Positions 36,546-44,819 of a stretch of 64,000 nt of DNA are shown here, in pieces. Origin of the DNA: Georgenia_A wangjunii (GTDB lineage Bacteria > Actinomycetota > Actinomycetes > Actinomycetales > Actinomycetaceae); the NCBI RefSeq assembly GCF_036421915.1, contig NZ_JAZGOM010000012.1; one strand, 5' to 3'. The translations under genes and the position numbers were made by a program. Numbering within the stretch: position 1 is the stretch's first letter; each line of letters begins with the position of its first letter. The notes beneath the pieces are model-generated. The model saw only the letters and a program-made list of their open reading frames with translations. It searched no databases and was not told the DNA's origin.

Positions 36546-36618
36546 GGTGGGCGTTCCTTCCTACGTTGTCCTGCTACGCGAGCAGCAGAGGGTTGGGGTA
36601 GAGCGTGCCGCGGCCTCC

Positions 36619-37140
36619 TCAGGCCTCGGCGGCCTGCTTCTCGCGCAGGGCCTCGATGGTGCGCACTGCCTTGGTGGTAGGCGCGGTGAAGAGGTAGGCA
36701 GCCTGGTAGAGCGCTGCCTTGAATGCGCCAGCTGCCTTGCCGAGCAGCACCTCGCGGGTCTCGAGGTCCGCGAGCGTGGTGACGTCGGCTGCCGTGAGGC
36801 GGCGGCCCTCGAGCACGCCTCCCTTGATCACGAGCTGGGGGTTCGCCTTGGCGAAGTCACGCAGGCTCTTCGCCGCGTCGACCGGTTCCCCGGAGACGAA
36901 GGCGATCGCCGTCGGACCGGCGAGGTCGTCCCCGAACGAGTCGAGGCCGGCCTCCTTGGCCGCGATGGCGGTCAGCGTGTTCTTCACGACGGCGTAGCTG
37001 GCGTTGTCGCCGAGCGTGCGGCGCAGCGTCTTGAGCTGGGCGACGCTGAGCCCGCGGTACTCGGTCAGCACGACGGCGTTCGACTCGCGGAACTTCTCCG
37101 TGAGCTCGGCAACCGCTGCTGCCTTGTCAGGCCTCGCCAT
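36619..37140 (-). CDS. rplJ: 50S ribosomal protein L10
   Basis: 173-residue uL10, base of the L7/L12 stalk and, in many bacteria, the autogenous repressor of its own operon. MARPDKAAAVAELTEKFRES, TEYRGLSVAQLKTLRRTL and NTLTAIAAKEAG are canonical. ATG behind AAGGAGGG. Preceded by a structured leader with an intrinsic terminator. Confidence 0.99.
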   Translation of the reverse strand: MARPDKAAAVAELTEKFRESNAVVLTEYRGLSVAQLKTLRRTLGDNASYAVVKNTLTAIAAKEAGLDSFGDDLAGPTAIAFVSGEPVDAAKSLRDFAKANPQLVIKGGVLEGRRLTAADVTTLADLETREVLLGKAAGAFKAALYQAAYLFTAPTTKAVRTIEALREKQAAEA

Positions 37141-37181
37141 GGCCCTCCTTCCGATTGTGCCGATGGTCGGCGTCAGCACAG

Positions 37182-37213
37182 AAAAAAGCCCCGCGCAGGT
37201 TCGCGCGGGGCTT
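37182..37213 (-). terminator. Intrinsic terminator inside the rplJ leader
   Basis: Perfect 11-bp stem AAGCCCCGCGC/GCGCGGGGCTT with a GAACCT loop, running into TTTT on the minus strand. It is one of the few canonical T-tract terminators here, and it ends only ~40 nt before the rplJ start. That position implies attenuation rather than operon ending. Confidence 0.8.
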
Positions 37214-37325
37214 GGGATCCAACCGTCCGAGGACGGCGGGGAAGCTCTGCTCTCACCTGCGCTGGCTCCGCTGCGTGCGGACTTGGCCCCGTCCGTGGCG
37301 GACGGGCGACCTGCGGTCTTGGGCA
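37214..37325 (-). ncRNA. L10-leader-like 5' UTR of rplJL
   Basis: The minus-strand RNA between the candidate start site and the terminator contains AGACCGCAGGTC and GCGCAGGTGAGAG. These blocks resemble the L10(L12)4-binding leader known from many bacteria. The role would be binding of excess L10 to favour termination. The family assignment is from memory of the motif; a covariance search would settle it. Confidence 0.6.
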
Positions 37326-37331
37326 GAGGTG

Positions 37332-37360
37332 AGCCTACCCCGGACGCCGCGCCAGAGCAA
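37332..37360 (-). promoter_or_regulatory. Sigma70-type promoter for rplJL
   Basis: Minus-strand TTGCTC (37355-37360), 17-bp spacer, TAGGCT (37332-37337), about 190 bp upstream of rplJ and just past the rplA terminator. It gives a leader that spans the L10-like element and the intrinsic terminator. Confidence 0.55.
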
Positions 37361-37398
37361 AACGGCTGCGACGGCCGCCGGGCGGTGCCCGTCATGCA

Positions 37399-37437
37399 CG
37401 CAGGGCCCGGCCCGCCGAAGCGGTGCCGGGCCCTGCG
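37399..37437 (-). terminator. Terminator after rplK-rplA
   Basis: Perfect 13-bp stem (37399-37411 with 37425-37437) about 18 bp beyond the rplA stop; 13-nt loop, no T-tract. Ends the nusG-rplK-rplA unit. Confidence 0.7.
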
Positions 37438-37454
37438 CGGGAGCAGCTAGGCGA

Positions 37455-38171
37455 TCAGGACGCGTCCGTGCTCGTGAGGTTGCGCGTCTTCGTGGCGTCG
37501 AGCGGGATGCCCGGGCCCATCGTCGTGGCCATGGTGGCCTTCGTGATGTAGCGGCCCTTGGACGAGGCGGGCTTGAGGCGCAGGACCTCGTCGAGCGCCG
37601 CCGCGTAGTTCTCCACGAGCGTGATCTCGTCGAACGAGGTCTTGCCGATGATGAAGTGGAGGTTGGAGTGCTTGTCGACGCGGAACTCCACGCGACCACC
37701 CTTGATCTCGGTGACGGCCTTGGTCACGTCCATGGTGACGGTGCCCGTCTTCGGGTTGGGCATGAGGCCGCGGGGGCCGAGGACGCGGCCGAGGCGGCCG
37801 ACCTTGCCCATGAGGTCCGGGGTGGCGACGGCGGCGTCGAAGTCGGTGTAGCCGGCCGCGACCTTCTCGATGAGCTCGTCACCGCCGACCTCGTCGGCGC
37901 CGGCGGCCTCGGCCTGCGCGGCGCGCTCACCGGTCGCGAAGACGATGACGCGGGCGGTCTTGCCCGTGCCGTGCGGCAGGTTGACCGTGCCACGGACCAT
38001 CTGGTCGGCCTTGCGGGGGTCGACGCCGAGGCGGAAGGCCACCTCGACCGTCGAGTCGAACTTCGTCGTCGCGGTGCTCTTGGCGAGGCGCACGGCCTCG
38101 AGCGGGGCGTAGACGGTGCTGCGGTCGATCTTCTCTGCGGACGAGCTGTAGCTCTTGCTGCGCGTGGTCAT
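37455..38171 (-). CDS. rplA: 50S ribosomal protein L1
   Basis: 238-residue uL1 of the E-site stalk. KFDSTVEVAFRLGVDPRKAD, LGPRGLMPNPKTGTVT and GRVEFRVDKHSNLHFIIGK are canonical. The ATG giving MTTRSKSYSSSAEKID is used; longer frames upstream have no homology. Confidence 0.99.
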   Translation of the reverse strand: MTTRSKSYSSSAEKIDRSTVYAPLEAVRLAKSTATTKFDSTVEVAFRLGVDPRKADQMVRGTVNLPHGTGKTARVIVFATGERAAQAEAAGADEVGGDELIEKVAAGYTDFDAAVATPDLMGKVGRLGRVLGPRGLMPNPKTGTVTMDVTKAVTEIKGGRVEFRVDKHSNLHFIIGKTSFDEITLVENYAAALDEVLRLKPASSKGRYITKATMATTMGPGIPLDATKTRNLTSTDAS

Positions 38172-38205
38172 TCTGCTTCTCCTCGATTGAGCAGTCGTGG
38201 TCTGC

Positions 38206-38242
38206 GGGTCCGCGCGGACCCTGCCACTGGCACCGGGGTGCC
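38206..38242 (-). other. Tandem hairpins between rplK and rplA
   Basis: A 16-bp palindrome GGGTCCGC/GCGGACCC (38206-38221) followed by GGCACC-GG-GGTGCC (38229-38242). In many bacteria L1 binds its own operon mRNA near here; whether this is such a site cannot be judged. Confidence 0.35.
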
Positions 38243-38268
38243 GGGAACGGATGGACGCCGGGGCGACG

Positions 38269-38700
38269 TCAGTCCTTGACGGTGATGCCCATGGAACGGG
38301 CGGTGCCGGCGATGATCTTCGCCGCGGCGTCGATGTCGTTGGCGTTGAGGTCCTCGAGCTTCGTCTGAGCGATCTCGAGCACCTGCGCGCGGCTGAGCGA
38401 GGCCACCTTGACGGTATGGGGGGTGCCGGACCCCTTGTCCACACCGGCAGCCTTCTTGATGAGCTCCGCGGCCGGCGGGGTCTTCGTGATGAAGGTGAAC
38501 GAGCGGTCCTCGTAGACCGTGATCTCGACCGGAACCACGTTGCCACGCTGCGCCTCGGTGGCGGCGTTGTAGGCCTTGCAGAACTCCATGATGTTGACGC
38601 CGTGCTGACCGAGCGCGGGGCCGATCGGCGGCGCGGGGGTGGCCGCGCCGGCCTTGATCTGGAGCTTGATCAGCCCAGAGACCTTCTTCTTGGGGGGCAT
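38269..38700 (-). CDS. rplK: 50S ribosomal protein L11
   Basis: 143-residue uL11 at the GTPase-associated centre and thiostrepton site. IKLQIKAGAATPAPPIGPAL opens the N-terminal domain with its conserved prolines. Order nusG-rplK-rplA is canonical. Confidence 0.99.
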   Translation of the reverse strand: MPPKKKVSGLIKLQIKAGAATPAPPIGPALGQHGVNIMEFCKAYNAATEAQRGNVVPVEITVYEDRSFTFITKTPPAAELIKKAAGVDKGSGTPHTVKVASLSRAQVLEIAQTKLEDLNANDIDAAAKIIAGTARSMGITVKD

Positions 38701-38759
38701 GTCGGGTCCTTACGTTCCTCGTGATGAGCGCCGGTGACCGCCGGCGCCGTCGTGCGGGT

Positions 38760-38782
38760 CCGGCGTGCGTCGTGCACGCCGG
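38760..38782 (-). terminator. Small hairpin between nusG and rplK
   Basis: 9-bp stem CCGGCGTGC/GCACGCCGG with a 5-nt loop, 9 bp beyond the nusG stop. Perhaps a weak terminator or a processing site. Confidence 0.4.
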
Positions 38783-38791
38783 GACGTCCCC

Positions 38792-39622
38792 TCAGATCTT
38801 GGCGACCTGCGAGAACGACAGCTCGACCGGGGTCTCCCGGCCGAAGATCGAGACCAGCACCTTGAGCTTCTGCGACTCCGGGGAGATCTCGGAGATCGTC
38901 GCCGGGAGCGTCTCGAAGGGGCCGTCGGTGACGGTGACCGACTCACCGACGGAGAACTCCACCTCGATGGCCGGGCCGGAGGTACCGGTAGGCGCCTCGC
39001 CCTTGACCGGCGCCTTGGCCTGGAGGGTCGGCGCGAGCATGGAGAAGACCTCGTCCTCGGTGAGCGGGACGGGCTGGTGCGTGTGACCGACGAAGCCCGT
39101 GACGCCGGGCGTGTGCCGCACCGCGCCCCACGACTCGTCGGTGAGGTCCATGCGGACGAGGACGTAGCCGGGGATGCGGACGCGGCTGACGACCTTGCGC
39201 TGGGCGTTCTTGATCTCCACGACCTCTTCCATGGGGACCTCCACCTGGTAGATGTAGTCCTCCATGTTCAGGCTCTGCGTCCGGTTCTCGAGGTTCGCCT
39301 TGACGCGCTTCTCGTAGCCGGCGTAGGAGTGCACGACGTACCAGTGGCCCGGCTGGAGCCGCAGCTCGCGGCGGAACTCCTCCTCCGGGTCGACCTCCTC
39401 GGGCTCGACGTCGGCGTCGGCCTCGGTGGCGTCGTCGGTCGCGAGCGGCTCCGTGTCGGCCGCGTCGTCGCCGGTCTCGAGCGCGTCGGGCACGTCGCCC
39501 GGGGCGACCTCCGCCTGCTCGTCGCCGCGAAGGACGTCGTCGGCGTCCTCGGCGACCTCGTTCTGGGGGCTGTCGAGACCGGCCTCGTCGGTGGCCGTGG
39601 GCTCCAGCGTCTCCTCAGACAC
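38792..39622 (-). CDS. nusG: Transcription termination/antitermination factor NusG
   Basis: 276 residues. Links RNA polymerase to Rho and to S10 on the ribosome. The NGN domain (HWYVVHSYAGYEKRVKANLE, IPGYVLVRMDL) and a C-terminal KOW (VGESVTVTDGPFETLPATI) are intact. An acidic, unstructured N-terminal extension of about 90 residues precedes the NGN domain, as in other actinobacteria. GTG start. Confidence 0.99.
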   Translation of the reverse strand: MSEETLEPTATDEAGLDSPQNEVAEDADDVLRGDEQAEVAPGDVPDALETGDDAADTEPLATDDATEADADVEPEEVDPEEEFRRELRLQPGHWYVVHSYAGYEKRVKANLENRTQSLNMEDYIYQVEVPMEEVVEIKNAQRKVVSRVRIPGYVLVRMDLTDESWGAVRHTPGVTGFVGHTHQPVPLTEDEVFSMLAPTLQAKAPVKGEAPTGTSGPAIEVEFSVGESVTVTDGPFETLPATISEISPESQKLKVLVSIFGRETPVELSFSQVAKI

Positions 39623-39689
39623 AGGTCACCTGCTTTCTGTTCGTGATGGGGTGTTCATACCGGTGTGCCGCGGGCAGCGCCCGACGATG

Positions 39690-39965
39690 TCAGGCGCCGA
39701 AGACCCACAGCACAAGTCGTCCGAAGGCCAGGTCGAGGAGGCCCACGTAGGCCATGATCACCAGGACGAAGACGAGGACCACCACGAAGTACGTGAACAG
39801 CTCGTTACGGGTCGGACGGACGACCTTCTTCAGCTCGGCAATGACCTGGCGGACGAAGAGGGCGATCCGGCCGAAGAAGCCACGCTCCTTGGTCGACCGC
39901 GGCTTCGCCGGGCCCTGCCCCGCACGCTCGGGCCTGCCCGACGTCGTGCTGGCGGACTCACTCAC
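39690..39965 (-). CDS. secE: Preprotein translocase subunit SecE
   Basis: 91 residues: a basic cytoplasmic N-terminus, the amphipathic GRIALFVRQVIAELKKVVRP and a single membrane helix near the C-terminus. It clamps SecY. The GTG giving MSESASTTSG is preferred because GAGGA lies 7 nt upstream; an ATG nine codons earlier (39992) has no ribosome-binding site. Follows tRNA-Trp. Confidence 0.96.
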   Translation of the reverse strand: MSESASTTSGRPERAGQGPAKPRSTKERGFFGRIALFVRQVIAELKKVVRPTRNELFTYFVVVLVFVLVIMAYVGLLDLAFGRLVLWVFGA

Positions 39966-40036
39966 AAGCCGATCCTCACTGTTCTGGGTCATGTCGACCG
40001 GGGGCCGTCCGAGCCGTTCGCCCGGACCGTTCCTAG

Positions 40037-40109
40037 CAGGGCAGGAGGGACTCGAACCCACAACCGCCGGTTTTGGAGACCGGTGCGCTACCAATTGCGC
40101 CACTGCCCT
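40037..40109 (-). tRNA. trpT: tRNA-Trp (anticodon CCA)
   Basis: 73-nt cloverleaf: acceptor AGGGCAG/CTGCCCT with discriminator G, T-loop GGTTCGAGTCC, anticodon loop CTCCAAA giving CCA. Upstream of secE-nusG, the usual actinobacterial arrangement. CCA is not encoded. Confidence 0.97.
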
Positions 40110-40456
40110 ATCAGGGCGACCTCTCCCCCGCCAGCCGATCAGCACCGGCCCGGACGTGGACCGGAGTGCGCGCTCCAGCGTGGCGGAAGTCAACCACCGC
40201 CGACGAGTGTACGCACCGGAGCGCCCCGGGTCTAACCGGTACCGCTGAAGCATGCCGGCCGCCTCCCGCGGCGGCGCTCCTCCCGGTGCCGGGAACGGCC
40301 ACCTCGCGGGGTCCGGGAGCCGCCCGGCGGCCTTCTCCCACGCCCCTGCGGGCGTCCCCCGCCCGGCGGCGAGGCACCGGCGCCGTCCCGCGGTGCGGCC
40401 CCGCGGGACCGTGCGCCCACGGATGCCGGAGGGCCGGACGTGCCACGATAGGCGAC
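40110..40456. other. Divergent gene-free interval, tRNA-Trp / aminotransferase
   Basis: 347 bp. Apart from the tRNA-Trp promoter the sequence is G+C-rich with no recognisable element. A GATAGG hexamer just upstream of the aminotransferase GTG might be its -10, leaving almost no leader. Confidence 0.5.
40206..40235 (-). promoter_or_regulatory. Sigma70-type promoter for tRNA-Trp-secE-nusG
   Basis: Minus-strand TTAGAC (40230-40235), 18-bp spacer, TACACT (40206-40211), about 100 bp upstream of the tRNA 5' end. A second TTGACT nearer the tRNA lacks a good -10. Confidence 0.55.
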
Positions 40457-41692
40457 GTGAGCGAGCCCACCAGCACCCCAGCCCCTGCCCCGTCCTCCGC
40501 CGCGCCGCGCGTCTCCGCGCGCCTCGCGGCCATCGGGGAGTCCGCCACCCTGGCCGTCGACGCCAAGGCGAAGGCCCTCAAGGCCGCCGGGCGTCCCGTC
40601 ATCGGCTTCGGCGCCGGTGAGCCGGACTTCCCGACTCCGGACTACGTCGTCGCCGCGGCCGTCGCCGCCGCTGCGGACCCGGTCAACCACCGCTACACGC
40701 CGGCGAAGGGTCTGCCGGTCCTGCGCGAGGCCATCGCCGCCAAGACGCTGCGGGACTCCGGTTACGAGGTGTCGCCCGACGCGGTGCTCGTGACGAACGG
40801 TGGCAAGCAGGCCGTCTACCAGGCCTTCGCCGCCATCGTCGACCCGGGCGACGAGGTCCTCCTCCCCGCCCCGTACTGGACGACGTACCCCGAGGCCATC
40901 GCCCTCGCCGGCGGCCGCGCCGTCGAGGTCTTCGCGGGCGCCGACCAGGGCTACCTCGTCACGGTCGAGCAGCTCGAGGCGGCTCGTACGCCCCGGACGA
41001 AGGCGCTCCTCTTCTGCTCCCCCTCCAACCCCACGGGCGCCGTCTACTCCCCCGCGCAGACCGAGGCCATCGGCCGCTGGGCGGTTGAGCACGGGATCTG
41101 GGTCATCACCGACGAGATCTACGAGCACCTCCTCTACGACGACGCCGTCTTCTCCCCCATCCAGCGTCTCGTCCCCGAGCTCGTCGACACCTCCATCGTC
41201 CTCAACGGCGTCGCGAAGACGTACGCGATGACGGGCTGGCGGGTGGGCTGGATGATCGGCCCGTCCGACGTCATCAAGGCCGCGACGAACCTCCAGTCGC
41301 ACCTCACCTCGAACGTCGCCAACGTCTCGCAGCGCGCGGCGCTCGCCGCCCTCACGGGCGACCTCTCCGCGGTCGCGCAGATGCGGGAGGCCTTCGACCG
41401 GCGCCGCCGGACGATGGTCGACATGCTCGGCGCGATCGACGGCGTCACGTGCCCCGTCCCGCAGGGCGCGTTCTACGCCTACCCGAGCGTCGAGGGCGTG
41501 CTCGGTCGGACGATCCGCGGCCGCACGGCGACGACGTCGGCCGAGCTGGCCGCGATCATCCTCGACGAGGTCGAGGTCGCCGTCGTCCCCGGCGAGGCGT
41601 TCGGCCCGAGCGGCTACCTCCGGCTCAGCTACGCCCTGGGCGACGACGACCTCGTCGAGGGCGTCGGCCGCATCCAGGAGCTGCTCGCCTGA
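40457..41692 (+). CDS. aspC: Pyridoxal-phosphate aminotransferase, aspartate type (class I)
   Basis: 411 residues, fold-type I aminotransferase, probably aspartate + 2-oxoglutarate to oxaloacetate + glutamate. FGAGEPDFPTP binds substrate, NGGKQAVYQ binds the cofactor phosphate, FCSPSNPTGAVYS and DEIYEHLLYDD hold Asn/Asp/Tyr, and SIVLNGVAKTYAMTGWRVGW contains the Schiff-base Lys. The GTG at VSEPTSTPAP is used because upstream sequence has no homology and matches tRNA antisense. Divergent from tRNA-Trp. Confidence 0.93.
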   Translation: MSEPTSTPAPAPSSAAPRVSARLAAIGESATLAVDAKAKALKAAGRPVIGFGAGEPDFPTPDYVVAAAVAAAADPVNHRYTPAKGLPVLREAIAAKTLRDSGYEVSPDAVLVTNGGKQAVYQAFAAIVDPGDEVLLPAPYWTTYPEAIALAGGRAVEVFAGADQGYLVTVEQLEAARTPRTKALLFCSPSNPTGAVYSPAQTEAIGRWAVEHGIWVITDEIYEHLLYDDAVFSPIQRLVPELVDTSIVLNGVAKTYAMTGWRVGWMIGPSDVIKAATNLQSHLTSNVANVSQRAALAALTGDLSAVAQMREAFDRRRRTMVDMLGAIDGVTCPVPQGAFYAYPSVEGVLGRTIRGRTATTSAELAAIILDEVEVAVVPGEAFGPSGYLRLSYALGDDDLVEGVGRIQELLA

Positions 41693-41706
41693 GCGACCGC
41701 GGGCCT

Positions 41707-41722
41707 CTCATGGTGCTCTCAT
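41707..41722 (+). promoter_or_regulatory. Two CTCAT boxes, 11 bp apart, upstream of the kinase gene
   Basis: CTCAT at 41707 and 41718 on the plus strand, the second ending 22 bp before the GTG. Head-to-tail half-sites at 11-bp spacing are what OmpR/PhoB-family regulators bind. The same boxes in three-copy form precede both Pro/Ala/Ser-rich genes downstream. Suggests autoregulation. Confidence 0.55.
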
Positions 41723-41744
41723 CCGCGGGGGCGAGACTCCTCCC

Positions 41745-43199
41745 GTGACCACGACCGCGAGGGCCCACCGGAGCCTGACCGTCCGCGAACGCATCCTCGC
41801 GACGGTGCTGGCGCTGACGGCACTCGCGCTCCTCGTGGCGGGCGGGACGGCCTTCGCCCTGCAGCGGGCGCGGGTGGACCAGCTCATCGACGCGTCCCTC
41901 GCGCGCACGACGGAGGAGGTCCGCGCCCTCGCGGCCGACGGCGTCGACCCGCGGACCGGCACGAGGTTCCGGGACGCCGACGCGCTGCTCTACACGTTCA
42001 TGCAGCGCGAGGTCCCGGCGGCGAACGAGGGCATGGTCGCGTTCGTCGGGGAGACGCTGCGCTACCGCACGCAGGACGTCGGTCTCGACCTCCACACCGA
42101 CCCGCAGCTCATCGCCGCGGTGCGCGACGCGTCGGCGCAGACGCGCTACGTCCCGGCGGAGTCGCTGCGCACCGAGCGCACGGAGTACCGCTACCGCGCC
42201 GTGCCCGTCCGCGTGGGGGACGCAACGCCCGGTGCGCTCGTCCTCGCGTTCGACCGCACGGCGGAGCAGTCGCAGGTCGCCGACACCTTCCGCACGTACG
42301 CGCTCGTCGCAGCAGCCTCCCTCCTCGTCCTCGCTGCCGCCGCGTGGGTGCTGGCCGGGCGCCTCCTGCGCCCGGTGCGGGCCCTGCGCGAGGCGGCCGA
42401 GCAGATCAGCGACACCGACCTCTCCCGCCGGATCCCGGTCACCGGCACCGACGACCTCTCCGAGCTCACCCGCACCGTCAACGACATGCTCGCGCGCCTC
42501 GAGACGTCGTTCCGCTCCCAGCGGCTCCTCCTCGACGACGCCGGGCACGAGCTGCGCACACCGATCACCATCGTGCGGGGCCACCTCGAGCTCATGGACC
42601 CGGCCGATCCTGAGGACGCGGCGGCCACGCGTGAGCTGGCACTGAGCGAGCTGGACCGGATGCACCGGCTCGCGGACGACCTCGTCCTCCTCGCCAAGGC
42701 CGAGCAGCCGGACTTCGTACGGCTCGAGACGGTCGACGTCGGCGAGCTGTGCGACAACGTCCTCGGCCAGGCGCGTCAGCTCGGCGAGCGCCGCTGGCGC
42801 CTCGAGGAGCGCGTCGAGGCCGTGGCACCGCTCGACGCCCAGCGCATCACCCAGGCGCTGCTCCAGCTCGCCGCCAACGCGGTGCGGTTCTCCGCGGAGG
42901 GCTCGACCATCGAGCTCGGCAGCGCCGTGCGCGACGGCGAGCTGCTGCTGTGGGTCCAGGACGAGGGCATCGGCATCCCCGCCTCCGAGACGACGCGGAT
43001 CTTCGAGCGGTTCGCCCGCGTGGCCTCCCCGCACGCGCCCCGTACCGAGGGCTCCGGGCTCGGCCTGTCGATCGTGGCCGCCATCGCCGCCGGGCACGGC
43101 GGCCGCGTCTCGGTCGTCTCCGTGCCCGGGGCCGGGTCCCGGTTCACCCTCCACGTCCCCGCGCCCTCCGTCACCCCGCCCAGCCCCCAGGAGCCGTAG
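41745..43199 (+). CDS. Two-component sensor histidine kinase
   Basis: 484 residues. TM1 about residues 16-40, an extracellular sensor domain of ~145 residues, TM2 about 185-207, then HAMP. HisKA has the phospho-acceptor in DDAGHELRTP (His268). HATPase_c shows the N box with Asn378, DEGIG (406-410) and GSGLGLS (437-443). No recognised ligand motif in the sensor domain. GTG start; stop codon abuts the response-regulator ATG, so one operon. Confidence 0.93.
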   Translation: MTTTARAHRSLTVRERILATVLALTALALLVAGGTAFALQRARVDQLIDASLARTTEEVRALAADGVDPRTGTRFRDADALLYTFMQREVPAANEGMVAFVGETLRYRTQDVGLDLHTDPQLIAAVRDASAQTRYVPAESLRTERTEYRYRAVPVRVGDATPGALVLAFDRTAEQSQVADTFRTYALVAAASLLVLAAAAWVLAGRLLRPVRALREAAEQISDTDLSRRIPVTGTDDLSELTRTVNDMLARLETSFRSQRLLLDDAGHELRTPITIVRGHLELMDPADPEDAAATRELALSELDRMHRLADDLVLLAKAEQPDFVRLETVDVGELCDNVLGQARQLGERRWRLEERVEAVAPLDAQRITQALLQLAANAVRFSAEGSTIELGSAVRDGELLLWVQDEGIGIPASETTRIFERFARVASPHAPRTEGSGLGLSIVAAIAAGHGGRVSVVSVPGAGSRFTLHVPAPSVTPPSPQEP

Positions 43200-43874
43200 A
43201 TGTCGCAGATCCTCATCGCCGAGGACGAGGTGGGAATCTCCTCGTTCATCACCAAGGGGCTGCGCGCGGCCGGCTACGCCTCGACCGCCGTCACCACGGG
43301 CGAGGAGGCGATCGCCCTCGCCCTCGGCGGGGAGTTCGAGCTCCTCGTGCTCGACATCGGGCTCGCCGACACGGACGGGTTCTCCGTGCTGCGCCGGCTC
43401 CGGGGCGTGGGCTGCGCGATCCCCGTCATCATCCTCACGGCGCGGACGTCGGTGGACGACACCGTCGCCGGCCTCGAGGGCGGCGCGGACGACTACATGG
43501 CCAAGCCGTTCCGCTTCGAGGAGCTCCTCGCCCGCATCCGCCTGCGGCTGCGGCCCGCGTCCGGCGCGGCCGACGGCGGGACGGTCCTGGCCTACGGCGA
43601 CCTCACCCTCGACCTGCGCACCCGGCACGCGAGCGCGGCCGGGGTGGACGTGGAGCTCTCGGCGCGCGAGTTCGCGCTCGCCGAGACGTTCCTGCGCCAC
43701 CCGGGACAGGTCCTCAGCCGCGAGCAGCTGCTCTCGCGGGTGTGGGGCTACGACTTCGACCCGGGCTCGAACGTCGTCGACGTCTACGTGCGGTACCTGC
43801 GCAAGAAGCTGGGCGCCGAGCGGTTCGTCACGGTCCGCGGCATGGGCTACCGGCTGGTCGACACAACCCGCTGA
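43200..43874 (+). CDS. OmpR/PhoB-family response regulator
   Basis: 224 residues. Receiver: acidic pair E8/D9, phospho-acceptor Asp52 (VLDIGLAD), Thr80 and Lys102. Winged-helix DNA-binding domain about 127-222 with SNVVDVYVRYLRKKLG recognition helix. Starts at the base after the kinase stop. The last 28 bp overlap the convergent reductase gene. Likely binds the 11-bp-spaced CTCAT boxes nearby (inference). Confidence 0.94.
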   Translation: MSQILIAEDEVGISSFITKGLRAAGYASTAVTTGEEAIALALGGEFELLVLDIGLADTDGFSVLRRLRGVGCAIPVIILTARTSVDDTVAGLEGGADDYMAKPFRFEELLARIRLRLRPASGAADGGTVLAYGDLTLDLRTRHASAAGVDVELSAREFALAETFLRHPGQVLSREQLLSRVWGYDFDPGSNVVDVYVRYLRKKLGAERFVTVRGMGYRLVDTTR

Positions 43875-44710
43875 CGCAGCTCCTCCACGACCCTGCCGAG
43901 GGCAGGCACGGGCGCCGGCGCGAGGGCGAGGAGGACGCCGCCGATGTCCTCGAGCTCGCTCGGGCGGCCGGCGGCGACGTCGTGCTGGAGCGAGGAGCGC
44001 AGGCCGGGTTGGACGCCCCGCAGGGTGGTGAGGAGCTCGTCCGCGTCGGTCGGCAGGCCGGCCGCGGTGGCGAGGGCGGCGACCTCACCGGCGATGCCGG
44101 CGGCGAGCGCCTCGTCGCGGGCGAGCGCCGCCCCGATGGGGAGGTCCCAGTACGTCGTCAGGAGGGCGATCGGCGCGAGCAGGCGCAGCTTCGTCCACAG
44201 CACCTGGCTCTCGCTCCCACCGAGCCGGAGGGTGACGCCCGCGCGCTCGAGGGCCGCGACGGTGCGCCAGGACGCGGCGCCGCGAGGGACGCTCACGCTG
44301 ACGAACGGGCTGCGGTGCTCGACCGCGCCGCCGGTCCGCTGCGCCTCGACGCTCACGGCGCCGGAGACGACCTGCTGGAGGCCCTCAGCCGTGCGGAGGC
44401 GCTCGGCGTGCCGGACGCCGTTGAGAAGGGCGAGCACCTCGGCGGGACGCGCGGTCCCGAGCTGCGGGAGGACGTCGTCGAGCCCGTACGCCTTGACGGC
44501 GAGGACGACGGCGGCTCCCGGCGGGACCGCCTCCTGCGCCCGGACGCGGCTCGTCCACTCCCCCAGGGCGGCCGAGCGGACGGTGATGCCCTCGGACTGG
44601 ACCCGGGCGGCGCTCGCGGGGCGCGCCACGACGACGACGTCCTCCCCCGCGCGCTCGAGCATCGCGGCCAGCAGGCCCCCCACGGCACCGGGCCCGACGA
44701 CGGCGATCAT
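43847..44710 (-). CDS. panE: 2-dehydropantoate 2-reductase-like protein
   Basis: 287 residues, KPR/ApbA family: NADPH-dependent reduction of ketopantoate to pantoate in CoA synthesis. Rossmann GPGAVGG at residues 6-12, VLAVKAYGLDD and LLNGVRHAERL; WTKLRLLAPIALLT holds the catalytic-type Lys. It starts at MIAVVGPG with GGAGAAC upstream. Family members often act on other substrates, so the role is uncertain. Tail-to-tail overlap with the response regulator. Confidence 0.75.
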   Translation of the reverse strand: MIAVVGPGAVGGLLAAMLERAGEDVVVVARPASAARVQSEGITVRSAALGEWTSRVRAQEAVPPGAAVVLAVKAYGLDDVLPQLGTARPAEVLALLNGVRHAERLRTAEGLQQVVSGAVSVEAQRTGGAVEHRSPFVSVSVPRGAASWRTVAALERAGVTLRLGGSESQVLWTKLRLLAPIALLTTYWDLPIGAALARDEALAAGIAGEVAALATAAGLPTDADELLTTLRGVQPGLRSSLQHDVAAGRPSELEDIGGVLLALAPAPVPALGRVVEELRQRVVSTSR

Positions 44711-44732
44711 CCGTTCTCCATCCGGCCACGGT

Positions 44733-44757
44733 AGTGCGGCGCCCCGGGCGCCGCACT
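44733..44757 (-). terminator. Terminator after first Pro/Ala/Ser-rich gene
   Basis: Perfect 12-bp arms around a single central base, between the Pro/Ala/Ser-rich gene and panE. No T-tract. It would isolate the two minus-strand genes. Confidence 0.5.
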
Positions 44758-44819
44758 GGTGCGACCGTCCCGCCACCCCCGGCCGCAGCGCCGGCATCCC
44801 GCCCGCCACGGGGAGCCGG

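Noticed and set aside
40073..40456. N-terminal extension of the aminotransferase
   Set aside because: It would run through the antisense of tRNA-Trp and has no homology; the GTG at 40457 gives a standard-length enzyme.
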